Source: Spongiibacter taiwanensis
GTDB taxonomy: Bacteria; Pseudomonadota; Gammaproteobacteria; Pseudomonadales; Spongiibacteraceae
DNA: 64,000 nt
Direction of reading: 5' to 3'
Assembly: GCF_023702635.1 (NCBI RefSeq)
Contig: NZ_CP098455.1
Span: 2,728,001 to 2,792,000 of the forward strand
Shown here: positions 53,602 to 63,252 of the stretch, piece by piece
How the letters are laid out: each line of letters starts with the position of its first letter
Numbering within the stretch: the first letter of the stretch is position 1
Program-made: the position numbers and the translations under genes
Notes under the pieces: model-generated
Database searches by the model: none
What the model saw: the letters and a program-made list of their open reading frames with translations, nothing else
Told to the model about the DNA's origin: nothing

Positions 53602-54963
53602 TTATTTAATCCAGATCTGCTTGGCGTTCACAAACTCGCGAATACCGTGGGGACCGAGCTCCCGGCCATAGCCCGAGCGCTTGATGCCGCCACTGGGCAG
53701 ACGAGGGTCGGTTTTTACGATTCCGTTCACCGCGACTTGGCCAGCCTCCAGCCGGTCGGCTACCTGGCGGGCGAGTTCGGCATTGCCCGTCCAAATGGCT
53801 GCACCCAGGCCGTAGGGGGTTTCGTTAGCCAACTGCACAGCTTCTTCGATATCGCTGGCGCTGATGGCGCACATCACCGGGCCGAAGGTTTCCTCCTTGA
53901 AGGCGCACATGTGTTCCTTGACCTCGGTGAGCAGGGTGACCGGATAAAAGAAGCCGGGACCCTCGGGCATGTTGCCACCCTGGCGGCATTGGGCGCCCGC
54001 GGCCACTGTCTCGCTAACCTGGCGATGCAAGTTGTCGCGCAGGTCGGCTCTGGCGATGGGGCCAATGTCAGTGGTCATTTCCAGAGGGTCGCCCAGTTTG
54101 AGCTTTTCCAACCGGGACTGCAGCCGCTGGCAGAAATCCTCGTAGATGCGCTCTTCAATGATGATGCGTTTAGCGGCAATACAGGATTGCCCCGCGTTGA
54201 TAATGCGCGATAGCACCGCCACGTCTGCTGCGGCATCGAGGTCGGCATCCGCCATCACAATACAGGGGTCGGAGCCGCCCAGCTCCAGCACGGTGCGCTT
54301 GATCTCGGAGCCCGCGACGGCGGCCACCTTGGCACCGGCAACCGCCGAGCCCGTGAAGGACACGGCAGCGATGCGCGGATCGCGAATGGCCTCTTCCACC
54401 TGTGGGGTCTCGATGGGCAGGTTGACCACAATATTCTCTGGCGCGCCGGCGCGGACGAAGGCCTCTGCAATCAGGCGGGCGGAGCCCGGTACATTGGGGT
54501 CGTGTTTCATTACACAGGTGTTGCCCGCCATTAGCGCGGGGGCGAGGTAGCGAAACGCCAGCCAGGCGGGGGCGTTCCAGGGCAGGATGCCGAGTAATGT
54601 GCCCAGCGGCTGGTAACAGACGTAACTGAGAGAGGCATCGGAGGCGAGTTCCTCTCGCTGGAGAAACGCCTCGGCGTTATCTGCGTAGTATTCCGCGCAG
54701 AACGCTGCCTTTTCTACTTCCGGGCCGCCCTCTTTTACGGGCTTGCCCATCTCTACCGCCATGGTTTCGGCGAGTCGAACCTTGTCGGCGCGCAGCTCTG
54801 CGGCCACGGCCTTGAGGACGGCGCCGCGCTCACTAAACGTCAGCGCTTGCCAGCCGTCAAAGGCGCGGTATGCATCGCCGATCCGCTGGTGAAATTGCTC
54901 GGTGGTGAGGGCTGGGTACTCTTCGACAATATTGCCGGTGTAGGGATTGCGTGCAACTAACAT
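53602..54963 (-). CDS. doeC: Aldehyde dehydrogenase, likely DoeC (aspartate-semialdehyde dehydrogenase of ectoine degradation)
   Basis: A 453-residue NAD(P)-dependent aldehyde dehydrogenase. Motifs: WNAPAWLAFRYLAPALMAGN for the Rossmann part, FTGSAVAG, catalytic general base Glu227 (VLELGGSDP) and nucleophile Cys261 (INAGQSCIAAKR). In ectoine degradation DoeC oxidises aspartate semialdehyde to aspartate; the sequence also resembles succinate-semialdehyde dehydrogenases, so the assignment rests on the doe context. It is the last gene of the operon, 9 bases after doeA. Confidence 0.85.
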   Translation of the reverse strand: MLVARNPYTGNIVEEYPALTTEQFHQRIGDAYRAFDGWQALTFSERGAVLKAVAAELRADKVRLAETMAVEMGKPVKEGGPEVEKAAFCAEYYADNAEAFLQREELASDASLSYVCYQPLGTLLGILPWNAPAWLAFRYLAPALMAGNTCVMKHDPNVPGSARLIAEAFVRAGAPENIVVNLPIETPQVEEAIRDPRIAAVSFTGSAVAGAKVAAVAGSEIKRTVLELGGSDPCIVMADADLDAAADVAVLSRIINAGQSCIAAKRIIIEERIYEDFCQRLQSRLEKLKLGDPLEMTTDIGPIARADLRDNLHRQVSETVAAGAQCRQGGNMPEGPGFFYPVTLLTEVKEHMCAFKEETFGPVMCAISASDIEEAVQLANETPYGLGAAIWTGNAELARQVADRLEAGQVAVNGIVKTDPRLPSGGIKRSGYGRELGPHGIREFVNAKQIWIK

Positions 54964-54972
54964 TTTGACCTC

Positions 54973-56238
54973 CTACGCCTGAGTGGATTTACTCACGCCA
55001 TTTTCTTTTGCCTTGTCGGCGCTTTTTTCCTTGGCCCTGGCCTCGTCCAGGGGGATGGGCTTTGCACTTTCTTTGCAGGGCTTTACCGTGAAATCCCGGT
55101 CCATCGAGAAAAAGGATTTGCAGCCCTCGTCGGTGATATAAATGGTGTCGGAGATGCCCACGGTTTTGTCACCATCCACACCCCACATCCACGGAATAAT
55201 GTGGAAGGTCATGCCTTCCTCCAGCACCACCGATTCGCCTTGCTTCAGGCTGACAATGTAGCCCTCGTCCCAACTGGGGGGAAAGGCGATACCAATGGAG
55301 TAACCCGAACGGGTAATGAGGCGGGCGCCAACGTCATTGTCGGAAATAATATTTCGCACCATATTGTCAGCGTCAGAAACCGTCATTCCCGGCTGGAAGT
55401 TCTCGTGCACGGCATCCAGGGCGTGCTTCATTTTCTCCTGGGCCTTGTACATGGAATCGGTCAGTGTGCCGTTAACGATGGTGCGCATCATGGCGGTGTG
55501 ATAGCGCCGGTAGCAGCCGCCCACTTCCAGGAAGACGTGCTCGCCTGGCTGCACCGTGCGACCTTCCCAGGTAGCGTGGCCGATCATCGAACGGGGACCG
55601 GAGGTTACGTAGGGCATTACTGCCGGCGGCTCTCCGCCCGCATTGAACATGCCAGCGCTGATTGCGGCGCCAATTTCGTTCTCGGTCACGCCGGCCTGAC
55701 AGGCTTCGATGCCGGCCTTCATGCCCGCCTCGGTCGCCGCTGCGGCGCGGTACATCAACTCGATTTCCACCGGGGATTTACATATCCGGCCCTGTTCTAC
55801 AATGCCAAAACAGTCCAGCAATTTGGCATCGGTCAGGGTGGTGTGAATCCGGTCCTGCTGATACGCCGGGAAGAAATAACTGTTGCGCTCGTATCCAATG
55901 CGCTTTTTGTCCAGCCCAAACTCGCGCAGGGCATCCACCAGCATTTGGATCGCATCGCCGGTGTCTGGGTAGGGGCGGGTACGCTCTACCCAGGTACGGG
56001 CGTGGATGTTTGACTCTTCCATCGCCCGGGTGATCATGAAGGGGTCGTCATCGACGGGAACCACCAGCGCCTGGAAGAACGAATAGCCGGTAGTCTGGTA
56101 GTCGGTCAGGTACATGATGTTCTCGGGGTCGGTGATGACCACCGCATCGAGATGCCGTTGGGCGATACGCTGGCGCAAACCACTGAGCCGCCGTTGATAC
56201 TCTTCGATTGGAAAGGTCATATCGTCGCGCTGTTTCAT
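54973..56238 (-). CDS. doeA: Ectoine hydrolase
   Basis: A 421-residue M24 (creatinase/prolidase-like) enzyme that opens the ectoine ring to N-acetyl-diaminobutyrate. Two lobes are visible: an N-terminal creatinase-like domain (about 10-150, including NIMYLTDYQTTGYS) and a C-terminal pita-bread domain with GHATWEGRTVQPGEHVFLEVGG, and FHIIPWMWGVDGDKTVGISDT. The typical metal-site residues of aminopeptidases are partly replaced, as in creatinase-type hydrolases. It overlaps doeD by the ATGA at 56235-56238. Confidence 0.88.
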   Translation of the reverse strand: MKQRDDMTFPIEEYQRRLSGLRQRIAQRHLDAVVITDPENIMYLTDYQTTGYSFFQALVVPVDDDPFMITRAMEESNIHARTWVERTRPYPDTGDAIQMLVDALREFGLDKKRIGYERNSYFFPAYQQDRIHTTLTDAKLLDCFGIVEQGRICKSPVEIELMYRAAAATEAGMKAGIEACQAGVTENEIGAAISAGMFNAGGEPPAVMPYVTSGPRSMIGHATWEGRTVQPGEHVFLEVGGCYRRYHTAMMRTIVNGTLTDSMYKAQEKMKHALDAVHENFQPGMTVSDADNMVRNIISDNDVGARLITRSGYSIGIAFPPSWDEGYIVSLKQGESVVLEEGMTFHIIPWMWGVDGDKTVGISDTIYITDEGCKSFFSMDRDFTVKPCKESAKPIPLDEARAKEKSADKAKENGVSKSTQA

Positions 56239-57509
56239 GCGGCGGCCTCCATTACCTGGGCGGTATTCTGGACCAGGATATCCAGACCGGTTTTGAGGTC
56301 GTCATCGGGGATGGTCAGCGGTGGAATCAGTTTGATCACACGGCCGCCCGAACCGCAGGCAGATACCAGCAAGCCCTGCTCGAAGCACTTCTCGACAATG
56401 GCTTTGGCGTTGGCGCCATTGCCCACGTCGACGCCGAGGATCATGCCTTTGCCGCGAACTTCCACGGCGTCGTAGCGCTGGGCGAGATCGTCCACGGCGC
56501 CGCGCATGGTGGCGGCTTTTTCGGCCACCTCTTTCATCAGGTTGTCGTCTTCGAAATAGCCCAGGGCTTCGCCGCCTGCGACGAAGGACAGGCACTGTCC
56601 CCGGAACGTGCCGGTGTGCTCGCCTGGATTCCAGTGTTTGTCGATCTCGGGCTTGACCAGGTTCATGGCCATGGGGGTGCCCATGCCGCCAATGCCCTTG
56701 GCCAGGCAGATGATGTCGGGGTCGAGGCCCATGCCGTCGAAGCTGAAATAGGAACCGGTGCGGCCACAGCCGACCTGAATCTCGTCGAAGATGACCAGGG
56801 CGCCGATATCCCGGGCGAGTTGTTGTAATGCCGCCAGCCATTTGGGGTCGGCTACGTTGACGCCGCCCTCGGCCTGAATCGGCTCAACCAGAAAGGCTGC
56901 CGGTGGGGTGAGGCCGCTCGAGCCGTCCTGGTACTGGGCTCTCAGGGCGTCGAGGTTGGCAATGCCGCAGCCAAGGCTACAGTCACCACACTTGGGCTCG
57001 CAGCCGAAGGGCTGGTGGCTGACGTGCTCAAGGGGGATTCCTGCAGCGCCTCTGAAGACCTGGTTGGCGGTGCAAGCCAGTGCGCCCAGGGTCATGCCGT
57101 GAAAGCCCCTGGTGAAGGCGACAATCTCGCGGCGGCCCGTTGCCCGCCGGGCGATTTTCAGGGCGGCCTCCACCGCGTTGGTGCCGGTAGGCCCCATAAA
57201 CTGCATTTTATGGGGCATGTTGCGTGGCTCAAGGATGGTGGTCGTGAACCGCTCCATAAACCGGCGCTTGGCCGTGGTGTGCATATCGAGGCTGTGGGTG
57301 ACGCCGTTGCTCTCGATGTAGTCGATCACAGCGCGCTTCATTTTCGGGTTGTTGTGGCCGAAATTGAGGACCCCGGCACCGGCGAAAAAGTCGATGTATT
57401 CCTTGCCGTGTTCGTCGGTCTGTCGGGCATTCTCAGCCTTGTCAAACACCACAGGGTAGACCCGGCAGTAGGCCCGGATATCCGATTCGCGTTGTTCAAA
57501 AATGCTCAT
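56235..57509 (-). CDS. doeD: Diaminobutyrate aminotransferase of ectoine degradation
   Basis: A 424-residue class-III PLP transaminase with GPTGTNAVEAALKIARRATG, AFTRGFHGMTLGALA, FDEIQVGCGRTGSYFSFD and the PLP Lys in ICLAKGIGGMGTPMAM. It would convert 2,4-diaminobutyrate to aspartate semialdehyde. It resembles EctB, the biosynthetic enzyme, but no ectA or ectC is present and its neighbours are doeA, doeB2 and doeC, so degradation is the likelier role. An extra FGCEPKCGDCSLGCG Cys cluster is present near residue 168. Confidence 0.85.
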   Translation of the reverse strand: MSIFEQRESDIRAYCRVYPVVFDKAENARQTDEHGKEYIDFFAGAGVLNFGHNNPKMKRAVIDYIESNGVTHSLDMHTTAKRRFMERFTTTILEPRNMPHKMQFMGPTGTNAVEAALKIARRATGRREIVAFTRGFHGMTLGALACTANQVFRGAAGIPLEHVSHQPFGCEPKCGDCSLGCGIANLDALRAQYQDGSSGLTPPAAFLVEPIQAEGGVNVADPKWLAALQQLARDIGALVIFDEIQVGCGRTGSYFSFDGMGLDPDIICLAKGIGGMGTPMAMNLVKPEIDKHWNPGEHTGTFRGQCLSFVAGGEALGYFEDDNLMKEVAEKAATMRGAVDDLAQRYDAVEVRGKGMILGVDVGNGANAKAIVEKCFEQGLLVSACGSGGRVIKLIPPLTIPDDDLKTGLDILVQNTAQVMEAAA

Positions 57510-57581
57510 GCTTCCTCCTGTTAAGGCAGCCGCCGGATGGCGGTTGGCGCGGTGAGGCTGCGCCCGGGGACGACCCTTGAA

Positions 57582-58754
57582 TCAGGCCGCCGACGATTCA
57601 GGTAACGTTGCGCCAACTAGGCGCGCGTAGAGTTGTGTAACCAGGGGTATGAGGTTGTCGTTAAAGTCGTAGTGGGGGCTGTGGCAAGGGTAGGCCTGTT
57701 CGCCTTTCTCGCCGGCCCCAACCAGGGCGAATGCGCCGGGGATTTCTCTAAGGTAGTAGCTGAAATCCTCTGACGCCATGATTGGCACCGGCAACTCAGT
57801 TTCAATTGCGGTGGTGCCAAAGTCGGCTTGCCAGCACTGACGCAGTCGTTGCGCCTGGCTGGCATGATTGATGGTGGCGTGGTAGCGGGGGGTAATCTCC
57901 ACTTCGCATTGCACGCCATAGCTGGCAGCGGTGCTCGTGCTGATTTCTGTTATTAACTGGTTGATCTGGTCGCGGGTGGCCTGGTCTGGCACCCGGATGC
58001 TTCCGCCAATGATGGCCTTTTGGGGAATGATGGTGGCGCCACTGGGGGCGTCGATGGAGGTGACGCTGACCACCGCGGCGCGCTGGGGCGGCAGCCGGCG
58101 GGCAATGATCTGTTGCAAATTCAGGGTGATGGCGCTGGCGGCAAGGATTGGGTCCCGGCACAGCTCTGGTTGGCTTGCGTGCCCGCCTCTGCCGGTAACG
58201 ATCAGGCGGAAGGTGCCGTTGCCGCTCATAATAATGCCGTCGGGGCAGGCTATTTTGCCAAAGGGAATGGCTGGCCAGTTGTGCCAGCCGAATATCTCAT
58301 CAACCCCTTCAAGAGCGCCATCGGCAATCATTTCCCGGGCGCCGTGGCCGCCTTCTTCGGCGGGCTGAAAAATCAGGCTCACCGGGCCGGCAAGGCTGTT
58401 CTCATGGTGCTTTAGCCAGTGAGCGGTTGCCATTAAGGTGGCGCTGTGGCCGTCGTGGCCGCAGGCGTGCATGCAGCCATCCACCACCGAGTGCCATTCT
58501 TTGCCGGACTGCTCGGCGATAGGAAGGGCATCCATATCACCACGGAGGGCAATGTGGTGTCCCGCGCTGTGAGGGTTCAGGGTGGCGACAGTGCCGGTGT
58601 TGGCGCAGGGTCGCCAAGGAATGTTCAGCTCGCTAAGTGACCGACGAATGACGTCGGCGGTGCGATTTTCTTGCCAACCGAGCTCAGGGTAACGGTGCAG
58701 GTCCCGACGAAATGCCTGCGCTGTTGCCATGATGTCTTTCCAAGCTGGGGACAT
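57582..58754 (-). CDS. doeB2: N-acetyl-diaminobutyrate deacetylase, M20 type (DoeB2)
   Basis: A 390-residue M20 amidohydrolase. Metal and catalytic motifs are ALRGDMDALPI, GCMHACGHDGHSATLM and FQPAEEGGHGA (about residues 70-140), then a dimerisation lid with GRGGHAS, and the terminal CHSPHYDFND. It would remove the acetyl group from N-acetyl-2,4-diaminobutyrate, following DoeA. It is the first gene of the doe operon. No DoeX-type Lrp regulator or ectoine transporter is in the window. Confidence 0.85.
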   Translation of the reverse strand: MSPAWKDIMATAQAFRRDLHRYPELGWQENRTADVIRRSLSELNIPWRPCANTGTVATLNPHSAGHHIALRGDMDALPIAEQSGKEWHSVVDGCMHACGHDGHSATLMATAHWLKHHENSLAGPVSLIFQPAEEGGHGAREMIADGALEGVDEIFGWHNWPAIPFGKIACPDGIIMSGNGTFRLIVTGRGGHASQPELCRDPILAASAITLNLQQIIARRLPPQRAAVVSVTSIDAPSGATIIPQKAIIGGSIRVPDQATRDQINQLITEISTSTAASYGVQCEVEITPRYHATINHASQAQRLRQCWQADFGTTAIETELPVPIMASEDFSYYLREIPGAFALVGAGEKGEQAYPCHSPHYDFNDNLIPLVTQLYARLVGATLPESSAA

Positions 58755-59539
58755 GATCCTCCCTTACGAGTAACGACGACTAAAAACGGGTATCACCATA
58801 AGCCGAGTCGTGTTTGTAATAGTAGACTAGAAATGGTCGCGTTTTGCTCCAGTGTGTCGCCCAACGCTTTGGGCGAAGCCTTTATTTCAGGTGGAATTTT
58901 TTGGGTGAAACCGCTGCGGGCTATTTTTAGTCTTCCCATTTCCGCCGTAAAACTTACCGGTTTGCAAGCGTTGGCTCGGTGCGCTTTGATACCACCTCGC
59001 TTGTCCAATACTAGACCCCATCGCGGCGTTAGCAACACCTCAGGATTCTGCCAAGTGTATCGCTCATTGGCCACCTTGCTCGCCAAAACTCGTCCGCCTC
59101 ATTGTCCTTGTAAAAGCGCCATTTGATTTTTCTCAAATTAAGGACAGGCAAAACCTGTTCCAGTTGCCGCTTTTTCTGATCGTTAGCGGTGTGGGGCGGC
59201 GCATGGTGTCACGTCTGGCTCCAGAGATTTGGGGCTTGATGTCGCTAAAAAGTTTCATTATTTTTCTGTTGGTTACTGCGGGTGCGCCATGTTGGTGCGC
59301 TTGCCGCTGTCGTTGCGCGCTGGGATGACAGCGCCTCTGGGACAATGGTCACCAAGGCCCGAGGGGCGGGGGGATGAGGACCTCCGGCATGGAATCTGCA
59401 TGTTAACTTGATGGTTTTTAAGTATTTTTATGTTGCAAGGCGAAATGAGCTTTGCGCCTCGCAGGTTTTTAAAGGTCTTCGGATCAGGCTGGCTTGACAC
59501 TGGTCAGGCAAACAGAGGAATGCATCGCGCGACAGCGCT
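58755..59539. other. Long spacer without a confident gene between doeB2 and ggpPS
   Basis: This 785-base stretch contains only overlapping frames with poor protein character on both strands. A CGCTGTC...GACAGCG inverted repeat lies at about 59306-59334. It should contain the doe promoter on the minus strand. No recognisable promoter or known RNA family was identified with confidence. Confidence 0.5.
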
Positions 59540-59650
59540 GGAGTATTGCCCGCTCAACGGTGGCTAATACTCCGTTTCAGATCGGTCCGTGGACCAGACG
59601 TCAGGCTTCGGCTTGGGGGATGCCCCAACGCCTGAGCAAACCCACGGAGA
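59540..59650 (+). ncRNA. Structured 5' leader of ggpPS (candidate cis-regulatory RNA)
   Basis: Three hairpins lie in a row before the start codon: GGAGTATT...AATACTCC (59540-59573), GGTCC-GT-GGACC (59584-59595) and TCAGGC...TTGGGG-GATG-CCCCAA...GCCTGA (59601-59635). CCGTGG (59587-59592), within the second hairpin, can instead pair with CCACGG (59642-59647), which covers the front of the GGAG ribosome site (59646-59649). Alternative folds could therefore open or close the ribosome site. No known riboswitch class was recognised. Confidence 0.45.
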
Positions 59651-59656
59651 AATAGC

Positions 59657-61948
59657 ATGCTGTTAGCAACAGATCTCGATGGTACGTTTCTTGGCGGCGA
59701 TAGCGAAAGTCGCCTTCGCCTGTATCAGATTATTGCGGCTCACCCTGAAATAGAACTGGCCTTCGTTACCGGTCGCGGTCTTGAGTCAGTACTGCCCTTG
59801 CTGGCCGACCCAACCATTCCCCAGCCCGATTACATTATTTGCGATGTGGGTTGCACAGTGGTGGATGGACACACCCAGCAGCCCATCCAGCCACTGCAGG
59901 CGGCCATTGATAAGCGTTGGCCTGGCGAGCACGCCGTGGAAGCGGCGTTGGAAACTGCCCTGGATGGCGTGGATGGGCTGGAGCGCCAGGATGTACCCCA
60001 GGAACGTCGATGCTCTTATTTTTGTAAGCCTGAGGCGGTAGAGGCGGTACGCAAGCCGCTGGAGGAGGCCGTCGCGGCGCTGGATTGCGACCTGCTGTAT
60101 TCCGCGAGCTGGTACCTGGATGTGCTGCCAAAGGGCGTTAACAAGGGTTCCACTCTGACGGCGTTGGTAGCCCATCTGGGAATTGCCAAGGAGGATGTGC
60201 TGGTTGCCGGGGATACCCTCAATGACCTGTCCATGTACCAGCAGGAATTCGTTGGCGTATGCGTGGGCGAGTCTGAACCCGGTCTACTCGAGGCAACCCG
60301 AAATGACGCTCGGGTATTTCATGCTGAGCGCAGTGGCTGTGGCGGGATTCTGGAGGCGATTAGTCATTTTGGTTTTTTAGGCCGGGCGGGTCTTGATGCG
60401 GAAGCGCGAGACCTGCTGGAGCCTGGCAGCGCTGATTTGGTGATGGTGTATCACCGGCTTCCTTATGAAGAAGTGGTTGAGGACGGCGCGCTGATCCGCC
60501 GCCGACCCGCATCACCGAATGGAATTATCCCGACCTTGTTGAGCTTCTTTGGTGATGGCAAGGCGGGCTCCTGGGTGGCCTGGTCGGTGCACGATAGCAA
60601 ACAGGGGGCCTTTGAAACCCATACGGAGGTCGATGCCGAGCGGTATCCCAAGCTGGTTGCTTCCCGGGTGCCGCTCAGCAAAAAAGATGTCGATGTGTTT
60701 TACAAGAAGTTCTCCAAAGAGGCCTTCTGGCCAACGCTGCATACCTTTTGGGAGCGGGCCAGTTTCCGCGACGATCATTGGCAGGTGTTTCTCAAGGTCA
60801 ACCGCTTGTTTGCCGAGCGCGCCGCTGCCGAAGCCGCCGCCAATGCGGTGGTGTGGATTCATGATTACAACCTGTGGATGGTGCCGGCATTTTTGCGTGA
60901 ATTACGGCCTGACGTCACCATCGCCTTTTTCCACCACACGTATTTTCCGTCGGCGGACGTGTTCAATGTGCTTCCCTGGCGGCGCGATATTATCGGCAGC
61001 CTGATGCAGTGCGACTACATCGGCTTTCATATTCCCCGGCAGGCGGAAAACTTTGTTGATGTTGCCCGTGGGGTGATGCCGCTTGAGGTGGTTGAGCGCA
61101 AGGGCTGTGCGCCGCGTTTTTACACCTATGGGTGCGCGGTGGGTCTGGAGGAGATGACCACCACCGTGTTGGCCAATGGCCGGCGGATTGGCTTGGGTGC
61201 CCATCCGGTAGGTCTCGACATAAGCCGCGTTGAAACCGCACTGGCTGACACGGATATCCAGCAGCTTATGGCGCGACTGCGCAACGAGCTCAATGGCATG
61301 CGTCTGGTGCTGTCGGTAGAGCGGCTGGATTACACCAAAGGCATTCTGGAAAAACTGCAAGCATTTGAAACCCTGTTAGACACCCATCCCGAGTTGCATG
61401 AGAAGGTCACCCTCATCACGGTGTGTGTGCCGGCCGCCCAGGAAATGACGGTCTATCGCAAATTGCAATTGCAAATAGAGCAGGCCGTTGGGCGGATCAA
61501 CGGCCGCTTTGCCAAAGTGGGATGGACGCCTTTGCAGTTTTTCTTCCGCAGCTTTCCCTTTAACCAGCTGGTTGCTTATTACGCCATGGCAGATGTGATG
61601 TGGATTACGCCGTTGCGCGATGGTCTCAATCTGGTTGCCAAAGAATTCATTGCCACCCAGGGGCTTTCTGATGGCAGTGGCGTTTTGGTGTTATCCGAGT
61701 TTGCCGGCGCGGCGGCGGAGTTGCGGGGGGCTGTATTGGCAAACCCTCACGACCCTGCTGAGTTAGCGGCCACCTGTTATCTGGCGCTAAATATGAGCCG
61801 GGCTGAGGCGCGCAGCCGATTGAAAGAAGCCTTCGATGTGGTCAGTCACTACGATATTCAGTATTGGGGTGATGAATTTATGGAGGCGGTCGAGGCGTGT
61901 CGCGAGCTGAATCTTAGCAAGCAAGAACAACTCACTCATGTTGCGTGA
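59657..61948 (+). CDS. ggpS: Bifunctional glucosylglycerol-phosphate synthase/phosphatase
   Basis: A 763-residue two-domain protein making the osmolyte glucosylglycerol. Residues 1-245 form a HAD phosphatase: motif I DLDGT (6-10) and motif [12 protein letters not shown]. Residues about 255-750 form a GT20 retaining glycosyltransferase with [52 protein letters not shown] and [15 protein letters not shown]. Trehalose-6-phosphate synthases share GT20, but the N-terminal phosphatase and length match GgpPS of Azotobacter and Pseudomonas. The product would be made under salt stress. The start follows GGAG by 7 bases. Confidence 0.88.
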   Translation: MLLATDLDGTFLGGDSESRLRLYQIIAAHPEIELAFVTGRGLESVLPLLADPTIPQPDYIICDVGCTVVDGHTQQPIQPLQAAIDKRWPGEHAVEAALETALDGVDGLERQDVPQERRCSYFCKPEAVEAVRKPLEEAVAALDCDLLYSASWYLDVLPKGVNKGSTLTALVAHLGIAKEDVLVAGDTLNDLSMYQQEFVGVCVGESEPGLLEATRNDARVFHAERSGCGGILEAISHFGFLGRAGLDAEARDLLEPGSADLVMVYHRLPYEEVVEDGALIRRRPASPNGIIPTLLSFFGDGKAGSWVAWSVHDSKQGAFETHTEVDAERYPKLVASRVPLSKKDVDVFYKKFSKEAFWPTLHTFWERASFRDDHWQVFLKVNRLFAERAAAEAAANAVVWIHDYNLWMVPAFLRELRPDVTIAFFHHTYFPSADVFNVLPWRRDIIGSLMQCDYIGFHIPRQAENFVDVARGVMPLEVVERKGCAPRFYTYGCAVGLEEMTTTVLANGRRIGLGAHPVGLDISRVETALADTDIQQLMARLRNELNGMRLVLSVERLDYTKGILEKLQAFETLLDTHPELHEKVTLITVCVPAAQEMTVYRKLQLQIEQAVGRINGRFAKVGWTPLQFFFRSFPFNQLVAYYAMADVMWITPLRDGLNLVAKEFIATQGLSDGSGVLVLSEFAGAAAELRGAVLANPHDPAELAATCYLALNMSRAEARSRLKEAFDVVSHYDIQYWGDEFMEAVEACRELNLSKQEQLTHVA

Positions 61949-62178
61949 TGCGTAGCAGTGCTCAGATTATGACGTAAGTACCAAGTCTTGCGCCCAATTG
62001 CTCACCGGTCTAGTTGAGTGCCAGTGAGGATTGGGCTAGTATCCCGCTATGGTATATGGGGTGGCAATCGAGACATAGAGCTCGAAAAAGCTGGAATGCC
62101 AAGTTGCAGGATGCATCGGTAGGAGCCAAAAGAGCGCCATCGATACAATAAATCCATAGCTTAAAGACGGGGTACATA

Positions 62179-63225
62179 ATGAGGGCATTTATCGTTTTGG
62201 CCATTGCGGCCATGACGCTCGTGTGGGCGTCATTCGCATCGGCAGCAGACCAGGCTCGCCCCCACCTTTTCGTTATGGGGAGTTTGACCAAGGTTGACTC
62301 TGCCCGAGATACCGATTCCACCAATAATGGCTGGCAAATCGGGATCGGCTACCCGCTCACTGATGCCCTGTACGTTGAAGGCATCTACTTCGACAACGTA
62401 TTTGAAACCGGCGAAAACCAGGGCAGCGACTATTACCAGCGCGGTGGTGGTCTCGATCTGCACTACAGCTTTGGTGACCGGGAGCAGTTCACCCCCTTTA
62501 TTCTTGGTGGCATCGGCGGCGTCAGCAATGATGTGGTGCCTGATTCTCTCGATGAAGATTCCTTCTATGTGAACGCCGGCGTGGGTTTTGTCGGGCGTTT
62601 GTTCAATCTCAAATGGCTCCGCTATCGTGCAGAAGTGCGCTACGTTCACGACGATTATCTTGATGGCATGAATGATGTTCGCGGTGCCGTTGGTCTGGAG
62701 GTTGCGCTCGGTGGGGAGAGTCGTCCTGCACCGCGTCAGACAGTGGTTGAAAAAGTGGTGTACCGGGATGTGCCGGTGCGCCGAGTCGATAGCGACGGTG
62801 ATGGCGTAGATGATGACCGGGATGACTGCCCTAACACGCTGCCGGGCGCGCGCGTGGATGCCCGTGGCTGCATTATTGAACGCCAGACCATCAGCATCGA
62901 TAACGTGACCTTTGACACCAACTCTGCTGAGCTGAGCTTGAATGCCAGAAATATTCTGTCTTCCGCGCTCGCGTTTTTGCGCAGTCAGCCAAATTTAAGT
63001 GCCGAAATTGCCGGTCATACTGACAATGTTGGTGCGGCTGAGTATAATCGTCAGTTGTCGCAGCGCCGCGCTGAATCTGTGCGTGCCTACTTTATCAGTA
63101 ACGGTATTGCTGCCGGTCGTCTGATCGCCCGCGGTTACGGTGAGAGTTCGCCGATTGCGAGTAATGCTACTGCAACAGGGCGCGAAGCAAACCGCCGCGT
63201 CGAACTTCGTTTGATTCCAAGATAA
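62179..63225 (+). CDS. OmpA-family outer-membrane protein with a thrombospondin type 3 linker
   Basis: A 348-residue protein: signal peptide (MRAFIVLAIAAMTLVWASFASA), an eight-strand-like barrel (about 25-180) with YYQRGGGLDLHYSF and ILGGIGG, a short calcium-binding TSP3 linker DSDGDGVDDDRDDCPNT (about 203-220) and a C-terminal OmpA domain (about 240-345) with GHTDNVGAAEYNRQLSQRRA, which binds peptidoglycan. It is followed 27 bases later by a repeat lipoprotein on the same strand. The 230 bases before it show no gene. Confidence 0.93.
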   Translation: MRAFIVLAIAAMTLVWASFASAADQARPHLFVMGSLTKVDSARDTDSTNNGWQIGIGYPLTDALYVEGIYFDNVFETGENQGSDYYQRGGGLDLHYSFGDREQFTPFILGGIGGVSNDVVPDSLDEDSFYVNAGVGFVGRLFNLKWLRYRAEVRYVHDDYLDGMNDVRGAVGLEVALGGESRPAPRQTVVEKVVYRDVPVRRVDSDGDGVDDDRDDCPNTLPGARVDARGCIIERQTISIDNVTFDTNSAELSLNARNILSSALAFLRSQPNLSAEIAGHTDNVGAAEYNRQLSQRRAESVRAYFISNGIAAGRLIARGYGESSPIASNATATGREANRRVELRLIPR

Positions 63226-63252
63226 GAAAAGCTGTTTTTCGAGGAGCATAAA

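Noticed and set aside
58671-59126. Overlapping frames in both directions in the doeB2-ggpPS spacer
   Set aside because: The forward 151-codon frame begins inside doeB2 and the reverse 97-codon frame overlaps it. Neither has a ribosome site, domain or credible composition.
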